64,000 nt of DNA from Cryptosporangium arvum DSM 44712 (GCF_000585375.1 NZ_KK073874.1:7537913-7601912); one strand, 5' to 3'; numbered from the stretch's first letter, positions 23,520 through 35,263 are shown. Program-made: numbers and translations. The notes: generated from the sequence alone by a model not told the origin.

Positions 23520-26174
23520 TCACGCGGGTGCCTCGGCCGGCTCCTCGTCCTCGGCGGGGGGCTCGGCCACGAGCGCGGCCAGCGCGGTGGTGATCGGAAC
23601 CGACGCCACCAGGCCGATCGTCCCGACCAGCGAGCGCACGATCTCCTGCGCCAACGACTGGCCGGTGACGAGCGAACCGAGGCTCTGCCCGCTGACCGAG
23701 ATCAGCAACAGCAACGGCAACGACGCCCCGGCGTACGCGAGGACGATCGTGTTCACGGCCGAACCCACGTGCGCCCGCCCCACCCGGATCGCCGCCCGGT
23801 ACAGGTCGAACCGGCTGCGCGGGGTGCGGGCCAGCTCGGACACGACCTCCGCCTGCGTGATCGTCACGTCGTCGAGCACACCGAGCGAACCGATGATGAT
23901 GCCGGCCAGCAACAAGCCCCGCATGTCGACGCCACCCTCGACCGTGGCGAGGTAGACGCTCTGTTCGTCGCCGAGGCCGGTCAGCTCGGTGAGAGCGGTG
24001 AAGCCGGCGCCGAGCAGGCCGGTGAGCACGAGGCTCGCCAGCGTGCCGAGGATCGCCACCGACGTCCGCACCGACACACCGTGCGTCAGGTAGAGCACCG
24101 CGAACATGATCGTGCTCGAACCGACCACCGCGACCAGGAGCGGCGGCGAACCGTCGAGGATGCCCGGGAGCACGAACAGCAACAACACCGCGAAGCTGAC
24201 GACGAGCCCGCCGATCGCCGCCAGCCCGCGCAGCCGCCCGAACCCGATCACGACCGCGGCCGCGAGCGCCACGAGCAGCCAGAGCGAGCCGGACCGCTGC
24301 TTGTCGACGATCGTGTAGCGGGCGGTGGAGTCGCCTTCGCCGCCCGACAGCACGACCAGCACCACGTCGTCGTCGGCGTGGACGACCGGAGCGCCGGGGC
24401 CCTGCGGCAGTTCGATCGTGACGGTCTGGCCCGAGCCGACCCCGTCGGTGACCTTGACCGTGGCCGTGCCGCAAGGGCCGGTGAGACCGGCGGCCTCGGC
24501 TTCGGCGGTGTCCGGGCAGGACTGCTCGACGACGCCGGTGATCGTGCCGGCGGCACGCTGCTGCTGGCCGCTGTCGCCGGTGCTGCTGCCGTAGTTGATC
24601 TGTCCGGGCCAGAGCCAGATCAGGCCGACGATCGTCGCGAGGATGGCCGGCACGAGGATCGCGATGACGGCCTTGCGCGTGCGCGCGGAGACCGGCGTGG
24701 TGGCGCTGTGGGTGTGGCTGTGGACGAGCTCGTCCTCTCGGAGCTCGGCTCCACGGGCGCCTCCGCTCTCCCGGTGCCCGTGTCCCGGCGCGCCCGACCC
24801 GGCACCGGCCGGCCCCATCCCCGCCGGCGCTGCTCCTGGCTGTCCTAGTCCGGCCCGCCCTGGTCCTGTCTGCCCTGGTCCTGTCTGCCCTGGTCCTGTC
24901 GGCTCTGGTCCTGCCTGGCCTGCTCCTGGCTGCCCTAGTCCTGACTGACCTGGTCCTGGCAGGCCCGCCGCCGCTGGTCCGCCGGCTGCGTACCGGCCGG
25001 CCGTGTGGTCGCCCCCCGCATACCCGCTGGCGCTGCGCTCATCAACCGCGGGCCCGCCCGCGGTGAGCCCGTCCGCGTACCCACCGGCCGCGTGCCGGCT
25101 CGCGTGACCGGGCTGCGCGTGACCGGACTGCGCGTGACCGGGCTCGGTGTAACTGGAGTTGCCACGTTCGGAGGCGGGGGGCGCCTGCTCGGGGCGCCTG
25201 GGCTCGGCGTAACCGGAACCGGCGTGGGTGGAAGTGGAGTAGCCAGGGTCGGCGTATCCGGAATCCGAGTAACCGGAACCGGAGCCCGAATGGCCGGGGT
25301 CGGCGTAGCCGGAGTTCGAGCGCCCCGCGCCGGAGTGACCGGGATCGGCATGACCGGCGCCGGCGCGGTTCGAGTCGGCATAACCGGGATCGGAATAGCC
25401 CGGCCCGTGGCGGCCGGTGTTGGGGTCGGCATAGCCGGCGGCCGACCCAGCGTGATTGGGATCGGCGTACCCCGAACCGGAGTGGCTCGACCCGGTGCGG
25501 CCAGCCTCGGGATGACCGGACCCTGAATGCGCCGGGCCCCTACGGCCGGACTCGGAGTAACCGGAACCAGAGCGGTCGGAGCCGTCGTGGCCGGAACCGG
25601 CGTAACCAGAGCCCGCGTGGCCGGAACCGGAGTAACCGGAGCCCGCGTGCCCGGAACCGGCGTAACCGGAACCCGCGTGGTCGGAACCGGAGTAGCCGGA
25701 ACCAGAGCGGTCGGAGCCGACCTGGCTCGAGTCGGGGTAACCGGAGCCCTGATGGGTCGATCCGACATGGCCGGGGTCGGGGTAGCCGGGGGCCGCATGG
25801 GGGTAGCCCGGACCAGCGTGCGATTGATCCCACGCGCTGGGAGCGGAGGAAGGCTGGTCCCGTTCGGTGGGGTGGACCGGCACGGAGGCTCGGCCGGCGT
25901 TCGGATGGTCGGGCGGCGGCTGACCGGGATTCTGGAAGTTCAGCTGGTCATAGGTGCCCTCGGCGTACTGCGGCGCGTTGTACTGCGGCGACCCGTACTC
26001 AGACGGCTGGTACTGCACCCCGCCGCTCCCGTACGGATCTTCGCGCGGCGCGCCCTCGCCGTACGGATCCTCGCGGCGCGGCGCGTCGTCAGGGCGTCCG
26101 GGGACTCGGTCCTGGGGTGCGTTCCGGTCGGGTTGACCGTCGCGGTCTGTCCACTCCGGGAACTGGTTGGCCAT
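23520..26174 (-). CDS. YibE/F family protein with very long low-complexity N-terminus
   Basis: Of 884 residues, roughly the first 495 are low complexity: EDPYG and QY motifs, then dozens of Gly/Ser/His/Tyr units such as HAGSGYSGSG and ADPGHSGSG, then GPGQTGPGQ repeats. From about 510 on comes the normal YibE/F-like part: one transmembrane helix, an extracytoplasmic domain with TGPCGTATVKV, then about seven helices with FGRLRGLAAIGGL and IGSLGVLDDVTITQAEVVSEL (the family motif). Usual family length is around 400. ATG 26174 has AGGAAGAG upstream. The role of YibE/F proteins is not established. Confidence 0.88.
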   Translation of the reverse strand: MANQFPEWTDRDGQPDRNAPQDRVPGRPDDAPRREDPYGEGAPREDPYGSGGVQYQPSEYGSPQYNAPQYAEGTYDQLNFQNPGQPPPDHPNAGRASVPVHPTERDQPSSAPSAWDQSHAGPGYPHAAPGYPDPGHVGSTHQGSGYPDSSQVGSDRSGSGYSGSDHAGSGYAGSGHAGSGYSGSGHAGSGYAGSGHDGSDRSGSGYSESGRRGPAHSGSGHPEAGRTGSSHSGSGYADPNHAGSAAGYADPNTGRHGPGYSDPGYADSNRAGAGHADPGHSGAGRSNSGYADPGHSGSGSGYSDSGYADPGYSTSTHAGSGYAEPRRPEQAPPASERGNSSYTEPGHAQSGHAQPGHASRHAAGGYADGLTAGGPAVDERSASGYAGGDHTAGRYAAGGPAAAGLPGPGQSGLGQPGAGQAGPEPTGPGQTGPGQTGPGRAGLGQPGAAPAGMGPAGAGSGAPGHGHRESGGARGAELREDELVHSHTHSATTPVSARTRKAVIAILVPAILATIVGLIWLWPGQINYGSSTGDSGQQQRAAGTITGVVEQSCPDTAEAEAAGLTGPCGTATVKVTDGVGSGQTVTIELPQGPGAPVVHADDDVVLVVLSGGEGDSTARYTIVDKQRSGSLWLLVALAAAVVIGFGRLRGLAAIGGLVVSFAVLLLFVLPGILDGSPPLLVAVVGSSTIMFAVLYLTHGVSVRTSVAILGTLASLVLTGLLGAGFTALTELTGLGDEQSVYLATVEGGVDMRGLLLAGIIIGSLGVLDDVTITQAEVVSELARTPRSRFDLYRAAIRVGRAHVGSAVNTIVLAYAGASLPLLLLISVSGQSLGSLVTGQSLAQEIVRSLVGTIGLVASVPITTALAALVAEPPAEDEEPAEAPA
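24840..25770. repeat. Imperfect minisatellite within the YibE/F gene
   Basis: Many 15-, 30- and 45-base imperfect repeats. At 24860-24905 three near-identical CTGGTCCTGTCTGCC units occur; at 25530-25730 units like GGAACCGGAGTAACC alternate. All are in frame with the YibE/F gene, giving the Gly/Ser/Tyr/His tract. Confidence 0.75.
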
Positions 26175-26295
26175 GGCCGCTTCTCTTCCTGGGGACAGAG
26201 CGGTCCGACGCTATCAGAGCCCCATGAGCCCCAGGAGAACAACAGTCCCCCCCACCGCGCGACCGCCCCACAACCCCACGACCAGGAACATCCGG

Positions 26296-27660
26296 TCAAG
26301 ACATCCGACGACGACGCCAGAACCACGCCGCACCGAACGCCAGAAGCCCCGCCCCACCCACCGCCGACCCCAGCGGAAGGAGATCGCTCATCCCCGCCCC
26401 GGACGCGTCACGAGCCTCATCCCCCACCGACACCGGCACCGGCACCGACGGGTCCACTCCCCCACGATCCACCCGCCCCGACGACTCCGGACCCCGGGAA
26501 CCCACCCCCGACGACTTCGGCAGCGCCAGATAGGGAAACGCCCCCTCGAACGGCACGTCGTTCGCATCCACCCCGTCCCCCGCATCACCCGTCATCCGCC
26601 GCGTGATGTCCACGACGTCGTCGGTCAGCCGCCGTCCGTTCGGGAACCCGGCCCGATCTCCCGCCACCACACCGAGCCGTTTCGGCGACGTCGTCGGCAG
26701 GATCGACGTGTTCAGCCGCAGCTGCTCACTCGGAGAAACCCGCGCCGGCCGGTTCAGCCCGGCAACCCCGGTGAGAAACTCACGCGGCACCGCGACCGGC
26801 GACCGAGCATCCCCTGACGGCGACGAAGCGTTGAACCGGTCCCGGTCCCGAAGCGGGACGAACACCTCGTTCACCAGCGGCATCCCCAATCGCGACACCT
26901 GGACGTACTCCCCCGACGCCTCACGACGCGACGCCGTCGACCAGATCCCGATCACCGGGTCGCCGCCCCGGGTGACGCGCGACACCGGCACCTGGAGCGC
27001 GACCGAGTTGACGTTGTACGGCGCGAGCGTGTCGTCGCCGCCGGAAGAACCCTGGAAGACGCGCAGGTCGGCGAAGAACGGATCCTCGGCCTGACCGGCG
27101 AACATCGTGACGCCGTGCTGGGAGCGGACCACCCGGTCGCGCAGCGTCCGGTAGTCGGGCATCGACGCCTCGCCCACGTTCGACGGGGCGACCGGCAGCG
27201 CCTCCGCGAGCACGTCCACCCCGGTCCGCGACCCGTCCGCGGCCCAGCGGATCTCCTCCAGGCGGTAGGTCTGCCAGAAGTTGAGGTCCGGGTCGTCGAG
27301 GCCGGTGACCGGGCCGGTGGTGTAGCCGGACGTGTCCTCGTCGGCGTACTTGCTGGTGAACTGCCAGCGGTAGGTGACGTCGCGGTGGGCGTCGCCGTTG
27401 TTGTCGATGGTGATCTCGTAGCGGGCGTCGGTGGCGAACGGGTAGAAGGTCGGTCCGCCGGCCGGCTCCTCGAACGGGATCCAGTTGGCGATGAGCGTGA
27501 CGCGGTCGGGCCGGTCGGGGCTGACGAACGCGTACAGGTCGGTGTTGTCGTACTGGGGCAGACCCGCGATCCCCGGCGCCTCGCGGTGGCTCGACGCCGA
27601 CGCGGCGCCGGGGGTCAACACGGTCAGGGCCAGGCCGAGCGCGGCGAGTGTCCGGATCAT
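26296..27660 (-). CDS. DUF4331 family exported protein
   Basis: A 454-residue secreted protein. Residues 1-23 are a signal peptide (ALGLALTVLTPGAASA), followed at once by SSHREAPGIAGLPQYDNTDLYAFVSPD, the conserved DUF4331 start. The domain continues to about residue 370 with YDPDLNFWQTY-like and FAGQAEDPFF segments. The C-terminus has an SGRVDRGG linker, a hydrophobic helix and RRRRMS, so the protein should stay anchored to the membrane. No LPxTG is present. The function of the family is unknown. The neighbouring methylmalonyl-CoA genes are divergent. Confidence 0.88.
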   Translation of the reverse strand: MIRTLAALGLALTVLTPGAASASSHREAPGIAGLPQYDNTDLYAFVSPDRPDRVTLIANWIPFEEPAGGPTFYPFATDARYEITIDNNGDAHRDVTYRWQFTSKYADEDTSGYTTGPVTGLDDPDLNFWQTYRLEEIRWAADGSRTGVDVLAEALPVAPSNVGEASMPDYRTLRDRVVRSQHGVTMFAGQAEDPFFADLRVFQGSSGGDDTLAPYNVNSVALQVPVSRVTRGGDPVIGIWSTASRREASGEYVQVSRLGMPLVNEVFVPLRDRDRFNASSPSGDARSPVAVPREFLTGVAGLNRPARVSPSEQLRLNTSILPTTSPKRLGVVAGDRAGFPNGRRLTDDVVDITRRMTGDAGDGVDANDVPFEGAFPYLALPKSSGVGSRGPESSGRVDRGGVDPSVPVPVSVGDEARDASGAGMSDLLPLGSAVGGAGLLAFGAAWFWRRRRMS

Positions 27661-27805
27661 CAGACGTCCTTCCGTGGGCGAGACGACCGCGACGCCCGCG
27701 ACGTCGCATCACGGGTTCGCGACCGCTCGTCCCCCGGATGGGGGCGTGTCGTGTAGTTGACAAAACCGATCCAGGCGACTCGCCCCGGTTACCCGGGCCA
27801 CACTT

Positions 27806-27836
27806 CGGTCAGGGCTGACCGGAACGGCAATACGAT
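27806..27836 (+). promoter_or_regulatory. Inverted repeat and -10 box before leaderless mutase gene
   Basis: CGGTCAG-GG-CTGACCG (27806-27821) is a perfect 7-base inverted repeat. TACGAT at 27831-27836 resembles a -10 box only 6 bases before the ATG at 27843, which has no ribosome site. Transcription would start at or near the ATG, and a repressor on the repeat would cover the -35 area (inference). Confidence 0.5.
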
Positions 27837-27842
27837 CCCGAC

Positions 27843-29662
27843 ATGACGGTGCCGTCGGAGAAACTCGCGCTGGCCGCCGGCTTCGAGCCGGCCGATCGGG
27901 AGCGTTGGCACGAGCTCGTGCTGGGTGTCCTGCGCAAGTCACGCGTCGCGGACGACGAGACGCCTCCCGGCGCGGTGGAGGAACTCCTCGCGACGACCAC
28001 GTACGACGGGATTCGCGTGGCGCCGCTCTACACCGCGGCCGACGCACCGGCCGACCTCGGCGTCCCCGGGTTCCCCCCGTTCGTGCGGGGCAACCGGCGG
28101 CGTGACCTGACGGCCGAGAACGGCGAGCGCCCCGGCGGCTGGGACGTCCGCCAGCGGCACGCCGACCCGGACGTGGCCACGACGAAGGCCGCGATCGCCG
28201 CGGATCTGGAGAACGGGGTCACGTCGCTGTGGCTCGTGCTCGGCGACGAGGGCATCGCGGTCTCCGCGCTTCCCGACGTGCTGGAGAACGTCCTGCTCGA
28301 CCTCGCGCCGATCTGCGTGGACGCCGGCGCCGCCACCCGTGAGGCGGCCGACGCTTTCCTCGCTCTGAACCCCACGACGACCGGCAACCTGGGCGCCGAC
28401 CCCATCGGTCTGGCCGCCCGCACCGGAGCACCGGCCGACCTCGCCGTGCTCACCGACCTCGCACGACGCACCCGGGGCACCGCGATCCGCGCCGGGCTCG
28501 TCGACGCGACCCCCTACCACGACGCCGGCGGCTCGGACGCCCAGGAACTCGGCGCCTCGATCGCCACCGGCGTCGCCTACCTGCGTGCGCTCACCGACGC
28601 GAGCCTGAACGTCGAGGAAGCCCTCGGGCAGCTCGAATTCCGCTACGCCGCCTCCGCGGACCAGTTCCTCACGATCGCCAAGTTCCGGGCCGCGAGAAGG
28701 CTCTGGGCCCGGGTCGCCGAAGTCAGCGGCGTCCCGCACGTGCCGCAGCGCCAGCACGCCGTGACCAGCAGCGCGATGATGGCTGGCCGCGACCCGTGGG
28801 TGAACATGCTGCGCACGACCCTCGCCTGCTTCGGCGCGGGCATCGGCGGCGCCGACGCCGTCACGGTCGCGCCGTTCGACGCGGTGCTCGGACTTCCGGA
28901 CGCGTTCTCCCGGCGCATCGCCCGCAACACCCAGTCGCTGCTCCTGGAGGAGTCCAGCCTCGGTCGGGTGATCGACCCGGCCGGCGGCTCCTGGTACGTC
29001 GAGAGCCTCACCGACGAGCTGGCCCGCGCCGCCTGGGACGTGTTCACCGGCATCGAGAAGGCCGGGGGCATCACGGCTGCGCCGATCGCCGACGACATCG
29101 CGACGACCTGGGCCGAGCGCCGCACGAACATCGCCCACCGCCGCGACCCCCTCACCGGCGTCAGCGAATACCCGAACCTCACCGAGAACCGGCCGACTCG
29201 CACACCCGCGCCGACGGCGAAGCGCGACGGTCTGCCGCAGGTCCGGTACGGCCAGGACTTCGAAGCCCTGCGTGACGCCGCCGACAACGCCGGCACCCGG
29301 CCGAAGATCTTCCTGGCCACGCTCGGTCCGCTCGCCGCCTACACCGCGCGGGCGACGTTCGCCGCCAACCTCTTCCAGGCCGGTGGCATCGAGACCGTTC
29401 TCGCCGGTCCGAACCTCTCCCCCGAGCAGCTGGCCGAGAGCTTCGCGGCCAGCGGGGCACGGGCCGCCGTGCTCTGCTCCACCGACAAGATCTACGCCGC
29501 CGACGGGGAAGCCGTGGCCACCGCGCTCACCGGAGCCGGCGCCGCGCGGGTTTGGCTCGCCGGCAAAAAAGGCACGCTGCCGAACGTCGACAATTATCTT
29601 TTCAGTGGTTGTGACGCGGTCGACGTGCTGACGACGACGCTCGACGACCTGGGGGTTACGCG

Positions 29663-29666
<4 letters not shown>
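27843..29666 (+). CDS. mutA: methylmalonyl-CoA mutase small subunit
   Basis: The 607-residue non-catalytic subunit of the B12-dependent mutase that interconverts methylmalonyl-CoA and succinyl-CoA. The TIM-barrel part (about 40-440) is conserved in outline ([48 protein letters not shown]). In the C-terminal Rossmann domain, [23 protein letters not shown] lacks the DxHxxG cobalamin ligand, as expected for this subunit. Its stop overlaps the large-subunit ATG (ATGA), giving coupled synthesis of the heterodimer. Confidence 0.94.
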
Positions 29667-31855
<2,189 letters not shown>

Positions 31856-31992
31856 CGGTTGCTGCCTTCACCACCGCATTTACCGACGCCGCCCCCAGCG
31901 AGGTGACGGGGTCGGGCGCGGTGGCCCGGACCGCCGCACCGCAGCCAGAAGTCACGCGAACCACGACCGGCGCGGGGCGGGCGACGCCGACC

Positions 31993-32053
31993 GTGGACGA
32001 ATACGCCAGGGCCGGGCGATGACCCGGCCGGCACCGGACGTGGACGAATACGC
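31993..32053 (+). repeat. Duplicated start-region segment of meaB
   Basis: GTGGACGAATACGC occurs at 31993-32006 and again at 32040-32053, within longer stretches that match at most positions. The first copy reads as a nine-codon frame (V-D-E-Y-A-R-A-G-R) ending in a TGA that overlaps the meaB ATG, echoing meaB residues 8-13 (VDEYAR). Confidence 0.65.
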
Positions 32054-33032
32054 GCGGGGTGTGCTCGCCGGGGAGCGGGCCTGGATCGCGCGGGCGATCA
32101 CGCTCGTCGAGTCGCGTCGGGCCGACCATCGCGTCGCCGCCCAGGAGCTGCTCACCCGGCTCACCGCGGCCGTGCAGGCACCGGTCGCCGGTCACGGCCC
32201 TGCGGTCCGCCGGGTCGGCATCACCGGCGTGCCCGGCGTCGGCAAATCCACGTTCATCGACGCGCTCGGCGTCACGCTCACCGCCGCCGGCCACCGGGTG
32301 GCGGTGCTCGCCGTCGACCCGTCGTCCACCCGCACCGGCGGCAGCATCCTCGGCGACAAGACCCGGATGGCCCGCCTGTCCGTCGACGAGAACGCGTTCG
32401 TTCGACCGTCCCCCAGCGCCGGCACGCTGGGCGGGGTCGCGAAGGCCACCCGCGAGGCGATGGTGATCGTCGAAGCCGCCGGCTACGACGTCGTCCTGGT
32501 CGAAACCGTCGGCGTCGGCCAGTCCGAGACCACGGTCGCCGAGATGGTCGACTCGTTCCTGCTGCTCACGCTCGCCCGCACCGGCGACCAGCTCCAAGGC
32601 ATCAAAAAGGGCGTACTGGAACTGGCCGACGTGATCGCGGTGAACAAAGCCGACGGCCCGCACGTCCGGGACGCCCAGAAGGCGGCCCGCGAACTGGCCG
32701 GCGCGCTGCGCCTCCTGCACGGCGAACGCGACGGCTGGGACACCCCGGTGCTGACGTGCAGCGCGTCGGAGGGCACCGGGCTGACCGAAGTCTGGGACCA
32801 GATCGTGCGCCACCAGGACTCCCGGTCGGCGTCGGGCGCGTTGGAGGCCCGCCGGCGCGAACAACAGGTGCGCTGGGTCTGGACGATGGTGCAGGATCGC
32901 CTGCTCGCCTCGTTGCGCGACGATCCGCGGGTGGCCGAGCTGGCCCCGAAGGTCGAGCAACAGGTGGCCGAGGGAACGCTGACCCCGGCCTTGGCCGCCG
33001 AGGAAATCCTGGCCGCGTTCAACCGGCGGTGA
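32019..33032 (+). CDS. meaB: MeaB/ArgK-type GTPase, methylmalonyl-CoA mutase chaperone
   Basis: A 337-residue G3E GTPase that guards cofactor loading and prevents inactivation of the mutase. Walker A GVPGVGKS is at 70-77, followed by AVDPSSTRTGGSILGDKTRM (the switch and base-binding region), VLVETVGVGQSE (Walker B / Glu) and VIAVNKADG (NKxD). The C-terminal dimerisation arm is normal. A near copy of the first codons precedes the gene (see the repeat at 31993-32053). It is followed by a bidirectional hairpin terminator. Confidence 0.94.
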   Translation: MTRPAPDVDEYARGVLAGERAWIARAITLVESRRADHRVAAQELLTRLTAAVQAPVAGHGPAVRRVGITGVPGVGKSTFIDALGVTLTAAGHRVAVLAVDPSSTRTGGSILGDKTRMARLSVDENAFVRPSPSAGTLGGVAKATREAMVIVEAAGYDVVLVETVGVGQSETTVAEMVDSFLLLTLARTGDQLQGIKKGVLELADVIAVNKADGPHVRDAQKAARELAGALRLLHGERDGWDTPVLTCSASEGTGLTEVWDQIVRHQDSRSASGALEARRREQQVRWVWTMVQDRLLASLRDDPRVAELAPKVEQQVAEGTLTPALAAEEILAAFNRR

Positions 33033-33046
33033 CGGACCGCGCTCCG

Positions 33047-33067
33047 GGCCGGGCGCGGCGCCCGGCC
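33047..33067. terminator. Bidirectional hairpin terminator between meaB and SRPBCC gene
   Basis: GGCCGGGCG and CGCCCGGCC pair perfectly around loop CGG. The hairpin sits in the 64-bp gap between convergent genes (meaB ends 33032, SRPBCC ends 33097). Confidence 0.65.
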
Positions 33068-33096
33068 GAACTCGAGGCTCGTGATCGAAGCGGCGG

Positions 33097-33648
33097 TCAC
33101 TCCGTGACGGTGGCCGCCGCGCGGCGGGCACTCCGCCGGGCGGCGGCGGTCGGCACGCGGCCGCGGCTCAGGCGGCGGCGGAGAACCCGCACCCACGGCG
33201 ACCAGTGCCGCGGCCGGCCCACCGCCCCCGTCGAACTCCGTTCCGCGTTGTCCAGCGCGTCCTCGATCAACGCGTCGTGCAGCCAGCGGATCGCCACCGG
33301 CCACAGCAGGTGCATGCGGCCGTGGATCGTCGCGTCGCACTCGTGCACCAGGCGCACCCGGTCGTCGGCGAGGGACTCCACCCGGAACTCGTGGTACCCG
33401 CGCACGCCGATGGCCGGATCGAACGCGCAGCGCACCCTCCGCCCCGGTTCGTACTCCACCACCGAGTACCGGATCGAGCTGTGGCCACCGGTCGCGCCCA
33501 CCGCGAGGGGGCGGTCGAACACCAGCGGGGGCCAGCGCTTCGGCCAGAACTCGTCGTCGGGGGAACCCAGGCCGTCGACGAGCGGGGCGACGGCGTCGGG
33601 CGGGACGGGCAGTTCGCGGACGTGGACGTTGCGCACGCTGGCCTCCAT
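33097..33648 (-). CDS. SRPBCC (START-like) family protein
   Basis: A 183-residue protein. Residues 5-140 fit the polyketide-cyclase/SRPBCC ligand-binding fold: N-terminal strand VRELPVPPDAVAPLVDGLGS, FDRPLAVGATGGHSSIRYSVVEYEPGRRVRCAFDP and the YHEFRVESLADDRVRLVHE strands, then a long C-terminal helix. The tail is Arg/Ala-rich. It faces a TetR gene divergently across a short promoter with repeated CCGTACGG palindromes, and so is the probable target of that regulator. Ligand unknown. Confidence 0.78.
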   Translation of the reverse strand: MEASVRNVHVRELPVPPDAVAPLVDGLGSPDDEFWPKRWPPLVFDRPLAVGATGGHSSIRYSVVEYEPGRRVRCAFDPAIGVRGYHEFRVESLADDRVRLVHECDATIHGRMHLLWPVAIRWLHDALIEDALDNAERSSTGAVGRPRHWSPWVRVLRRRLSRGRVPTAAARRSARRAAATVTE

Positions 33649-33654
33649 ACGGTG

Positions 33655-33676
33655 CCGTACGGCTCTCACCGTACGG
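33655..33676. promoter_or_regulatory. Paired CCGTACGG palindromes (probable TetR operator)
   Basis: CCGTACGG occurs at 33655-33662 and 33669-33676, 14 bases apart, with a third GTACGG at 33681. They fill the 40-bp divergent gap between the SRPBCC and TetR genes, so a regulator bound here would control both. Confidence 0.72.
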
Positions 33677-33688
33677 TAGCGTACGGGG

Positions 33689-34270
33689 GTGGGTAAGGAC
33701 ACACGCCTGAGCGCCGACGACTGGGCCGCCGAAGCGCTCACAGTCCTGGGCGAGAAGGGGCTGACCGGCGTCGCGGTCGAGCCGATCGCCGCTCGGCTCG
33801 GCGCCACCAAAGGCAGCTTCTACTGGCATTTCGCCAACCGGAACGCGCTGGTGGAGGCCGCGCTCGCCCGCTGGGAGCAGGTCACGGAGGGCATCGTCAC
33901 CGCGATGGACGAGGAGCCCGACCCCAAGCGCCGGCTCCGGCGCCTGTTCCGTCACGTCGTCACCGGGGCGACGAGCAACGGTGTCGAGCTCGCCCTGCTC
34001 GGCACCGCGGACGATCCCCGGGTGGCGCCGGTCCTGCGCCGGGTGACGCAGCGCCGGCTGCGGTACGTCGCCGACACGTTCGCCGCGATCGGCTTCGACG
34101 AGCGGGCCGCCCGGCAGCGCGCGGTGCTGGCCTACACCGCCTACCTGGGGCACGTGCAGCTCGCGTCCACCGCGCCGGACGAGCTGGCCGAGCCGATGGC
34201 CGACCCGGACTACCTCGACCTGGTGGTGGACGGCCTGGTGCACACCGGGCTCGATAGGCTCGGCGAGTGA
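33689..34270 (+). CDS. TetR/AcrR family regulator
   Basis: A 193-residue TetR protein. The DNA-binding domain (about 8-55) has [34 protein letters not shown], a textbook TetR recognition helix (KGSFYWHF). The C-terminal domain begins [17 protein letters not shown] 33689 lies immediately after the palindromes with no clear ribosome site, so the mRNA is likely near-leaderless. The stop overlaps the next gene's GTG (GTGA), coupling it to the PPOX protein. Confidence 0.88.
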   Translation: MGKDTRLSADDWAAEALTVLGEKGLTGVAVEPIAARLGATKGSFYWHFANRNALVEAALARWEQVTEGIVTAMDEEPDPKRRLRRLFRHVVTGATSNGVELALLGTADDPRVAPVLRRVTQRRLRYVADTFAAIGFDERAARQRAVLAYTAYLGHVQLASTAPDELAEPMADPDYLDLVVDGLVHTGLDRLGE

Positions 34271-34662
34271 GCTTCGACCCCGCTGACCTGCCGCCCGCCG
34301 CGCTGGAGTTCCTCACCGTGCGGCATCTCGCCACGCTCACGACGCTGCGGCCCGACGGGTCGCCGCACGTCACGCCGGTCGGGTTCACCTGGGACGCCGA
34401 CGCGGGCCTGGCGCGCGTGATCTGCTCCGGTCCCTCGCGCAAGGCGCGGAACGCCGCCGAGACCAAACAGGCCGCGTTGTGCCAGGTCGACGGTGGTCGG
34501 TGGCTCACGCTGGAGGGCGCGGTGGAGGTCGTCTCCGACCCCGCCCGGGTGGCCGACGCCGAGCGCCGCTACGCCGCCCGCTACCGCCAGCCGCGCGAGA
34601 ACCCCCTCCGCGTGGTCCTGGAGATCACCGTGACCAGGGTTCTCGGCCGCATCCAGACCTAG
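34267..34662 (+). CDS. PPOX-class, F420-type oxidoreductase
   Basis: A 131-residue split-barrel flavin/deazaflavin protein. [31 protein letters not shown] is the characteristic N-terminal half, and the later strands include [16 protein letters not shown] and the [22 protein letters not shown] end. Actinobacterial proteins of this size usually use coenzyme F420 (established for the family; cofactor here inferred). It is translationally coupled to the TetR gene and shares its CTAG stop with the convergent excalibur gene. Confidence 0.85.
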   Translation: MSFDPADLPPAALEFLTVRHLATLTTLRPDGSPHVTPVGFTWDADAGLARVICSGPSRKARNAAETKQAALCQVDGGRWLTLEGAVEVVSDPARVADAERRYAARYRQPRENPLRVVLEITVTRVLGRIQT

Positions 34663-35189
34663 TTCTCGCAGCCGATACCGTCGCCGTCCCGGTCCAGATG
34701 CTTGGCGTAACCCGGTTCGCCGACGTGGATGGGAGCGGCGCCGGCGTCGCGCACCGCGTCGCAATTCTTGTAGTAGGTGGCATCCGCCGTGGTCGGGGGC
34801 GGGTCGGCCCGGCGGGTCGACGGCGCCGCCGGCACCGCGCGCCGGGTCGTCCGCGCCGGTTCGGGCTCGACCACGTCGACCTCGGTGCTCGTCTCCGCGA
34901 CCGGCGCCCGATCGCCGACGAGCGGCGCCCCCGTCGGGGAAGCAACCGTCGGGGAAGCAACCGCCGGGGATGCCTCCGTCGGGGAAACCGCCGTGGGGGA
35001 AGCCGCCGTCGCCGGGGTCGCCGCGACCACCGACACCTTCGGCGCCGGGTCGTCCCCGAACGAACCGATCACCCCGACGACGCCACAGAGCCCACAGAAC
35101 GCGAGGATCGCGCCCCCGACCCCGAGAAGCACCCAGTGCAACGGCTGCATACCGGTGCGACGGTCGGGAACGTGCGGTGAGTAAGACAC
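34659..35189 (-). CDS. excalibur calcium-binding domain protein
   Basis: A 176-residue membrane-anchored protein. A transmembrane helix (about 18-42) follows a short cytoplasmic start; residues 48-130 are a Pro/Ala/Thr/Ser-rich linker; the C-terminal excalibur domain (about 138-176) has [12 protein letters not shown], then [12 protein letters not shown], with the DxDxDG calcium loop flanked by two Cys. The domain should lie outside the cell. The linker is coded by 15-bp repeats. The function of excalibur proteins is not established. Confidence 0.9.
   Translation of the reverse strand: MSYSPHVPDRRTGMQPLHWVLLGVGGAILAFCGLCGVVGVIGSFGDDPAPKVSVVAATPATAASPTAVSPTEASPAVASPTVASPTGAPLVGDRAPVAETSTEVDVVEPEPARTTRRAVPAAPSTRRADPPPTTADATYYKNCDAVRDAGAAPIHVGEPGYAKHLDRDGDGIGCEN
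34933..35007. repeat. Five 15-bp repeats coding the excalibur protein linker
   Basis: Five contiguous 15-base units; the first two are identical (GTCGGGGAAGCAACC) and the next three differ at a few bases. They encode SPTVA-type pentapeptides on the minus strand. Confidence 0.8.
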
Positions 35190-35263
35190 CGCGTGATGTT
35201 ACGAACGGGTAGCGCCCGGCGGCGCCCTCCGCCGGTCCCCCGTCGCCCCGGGTGAACGGCCCA

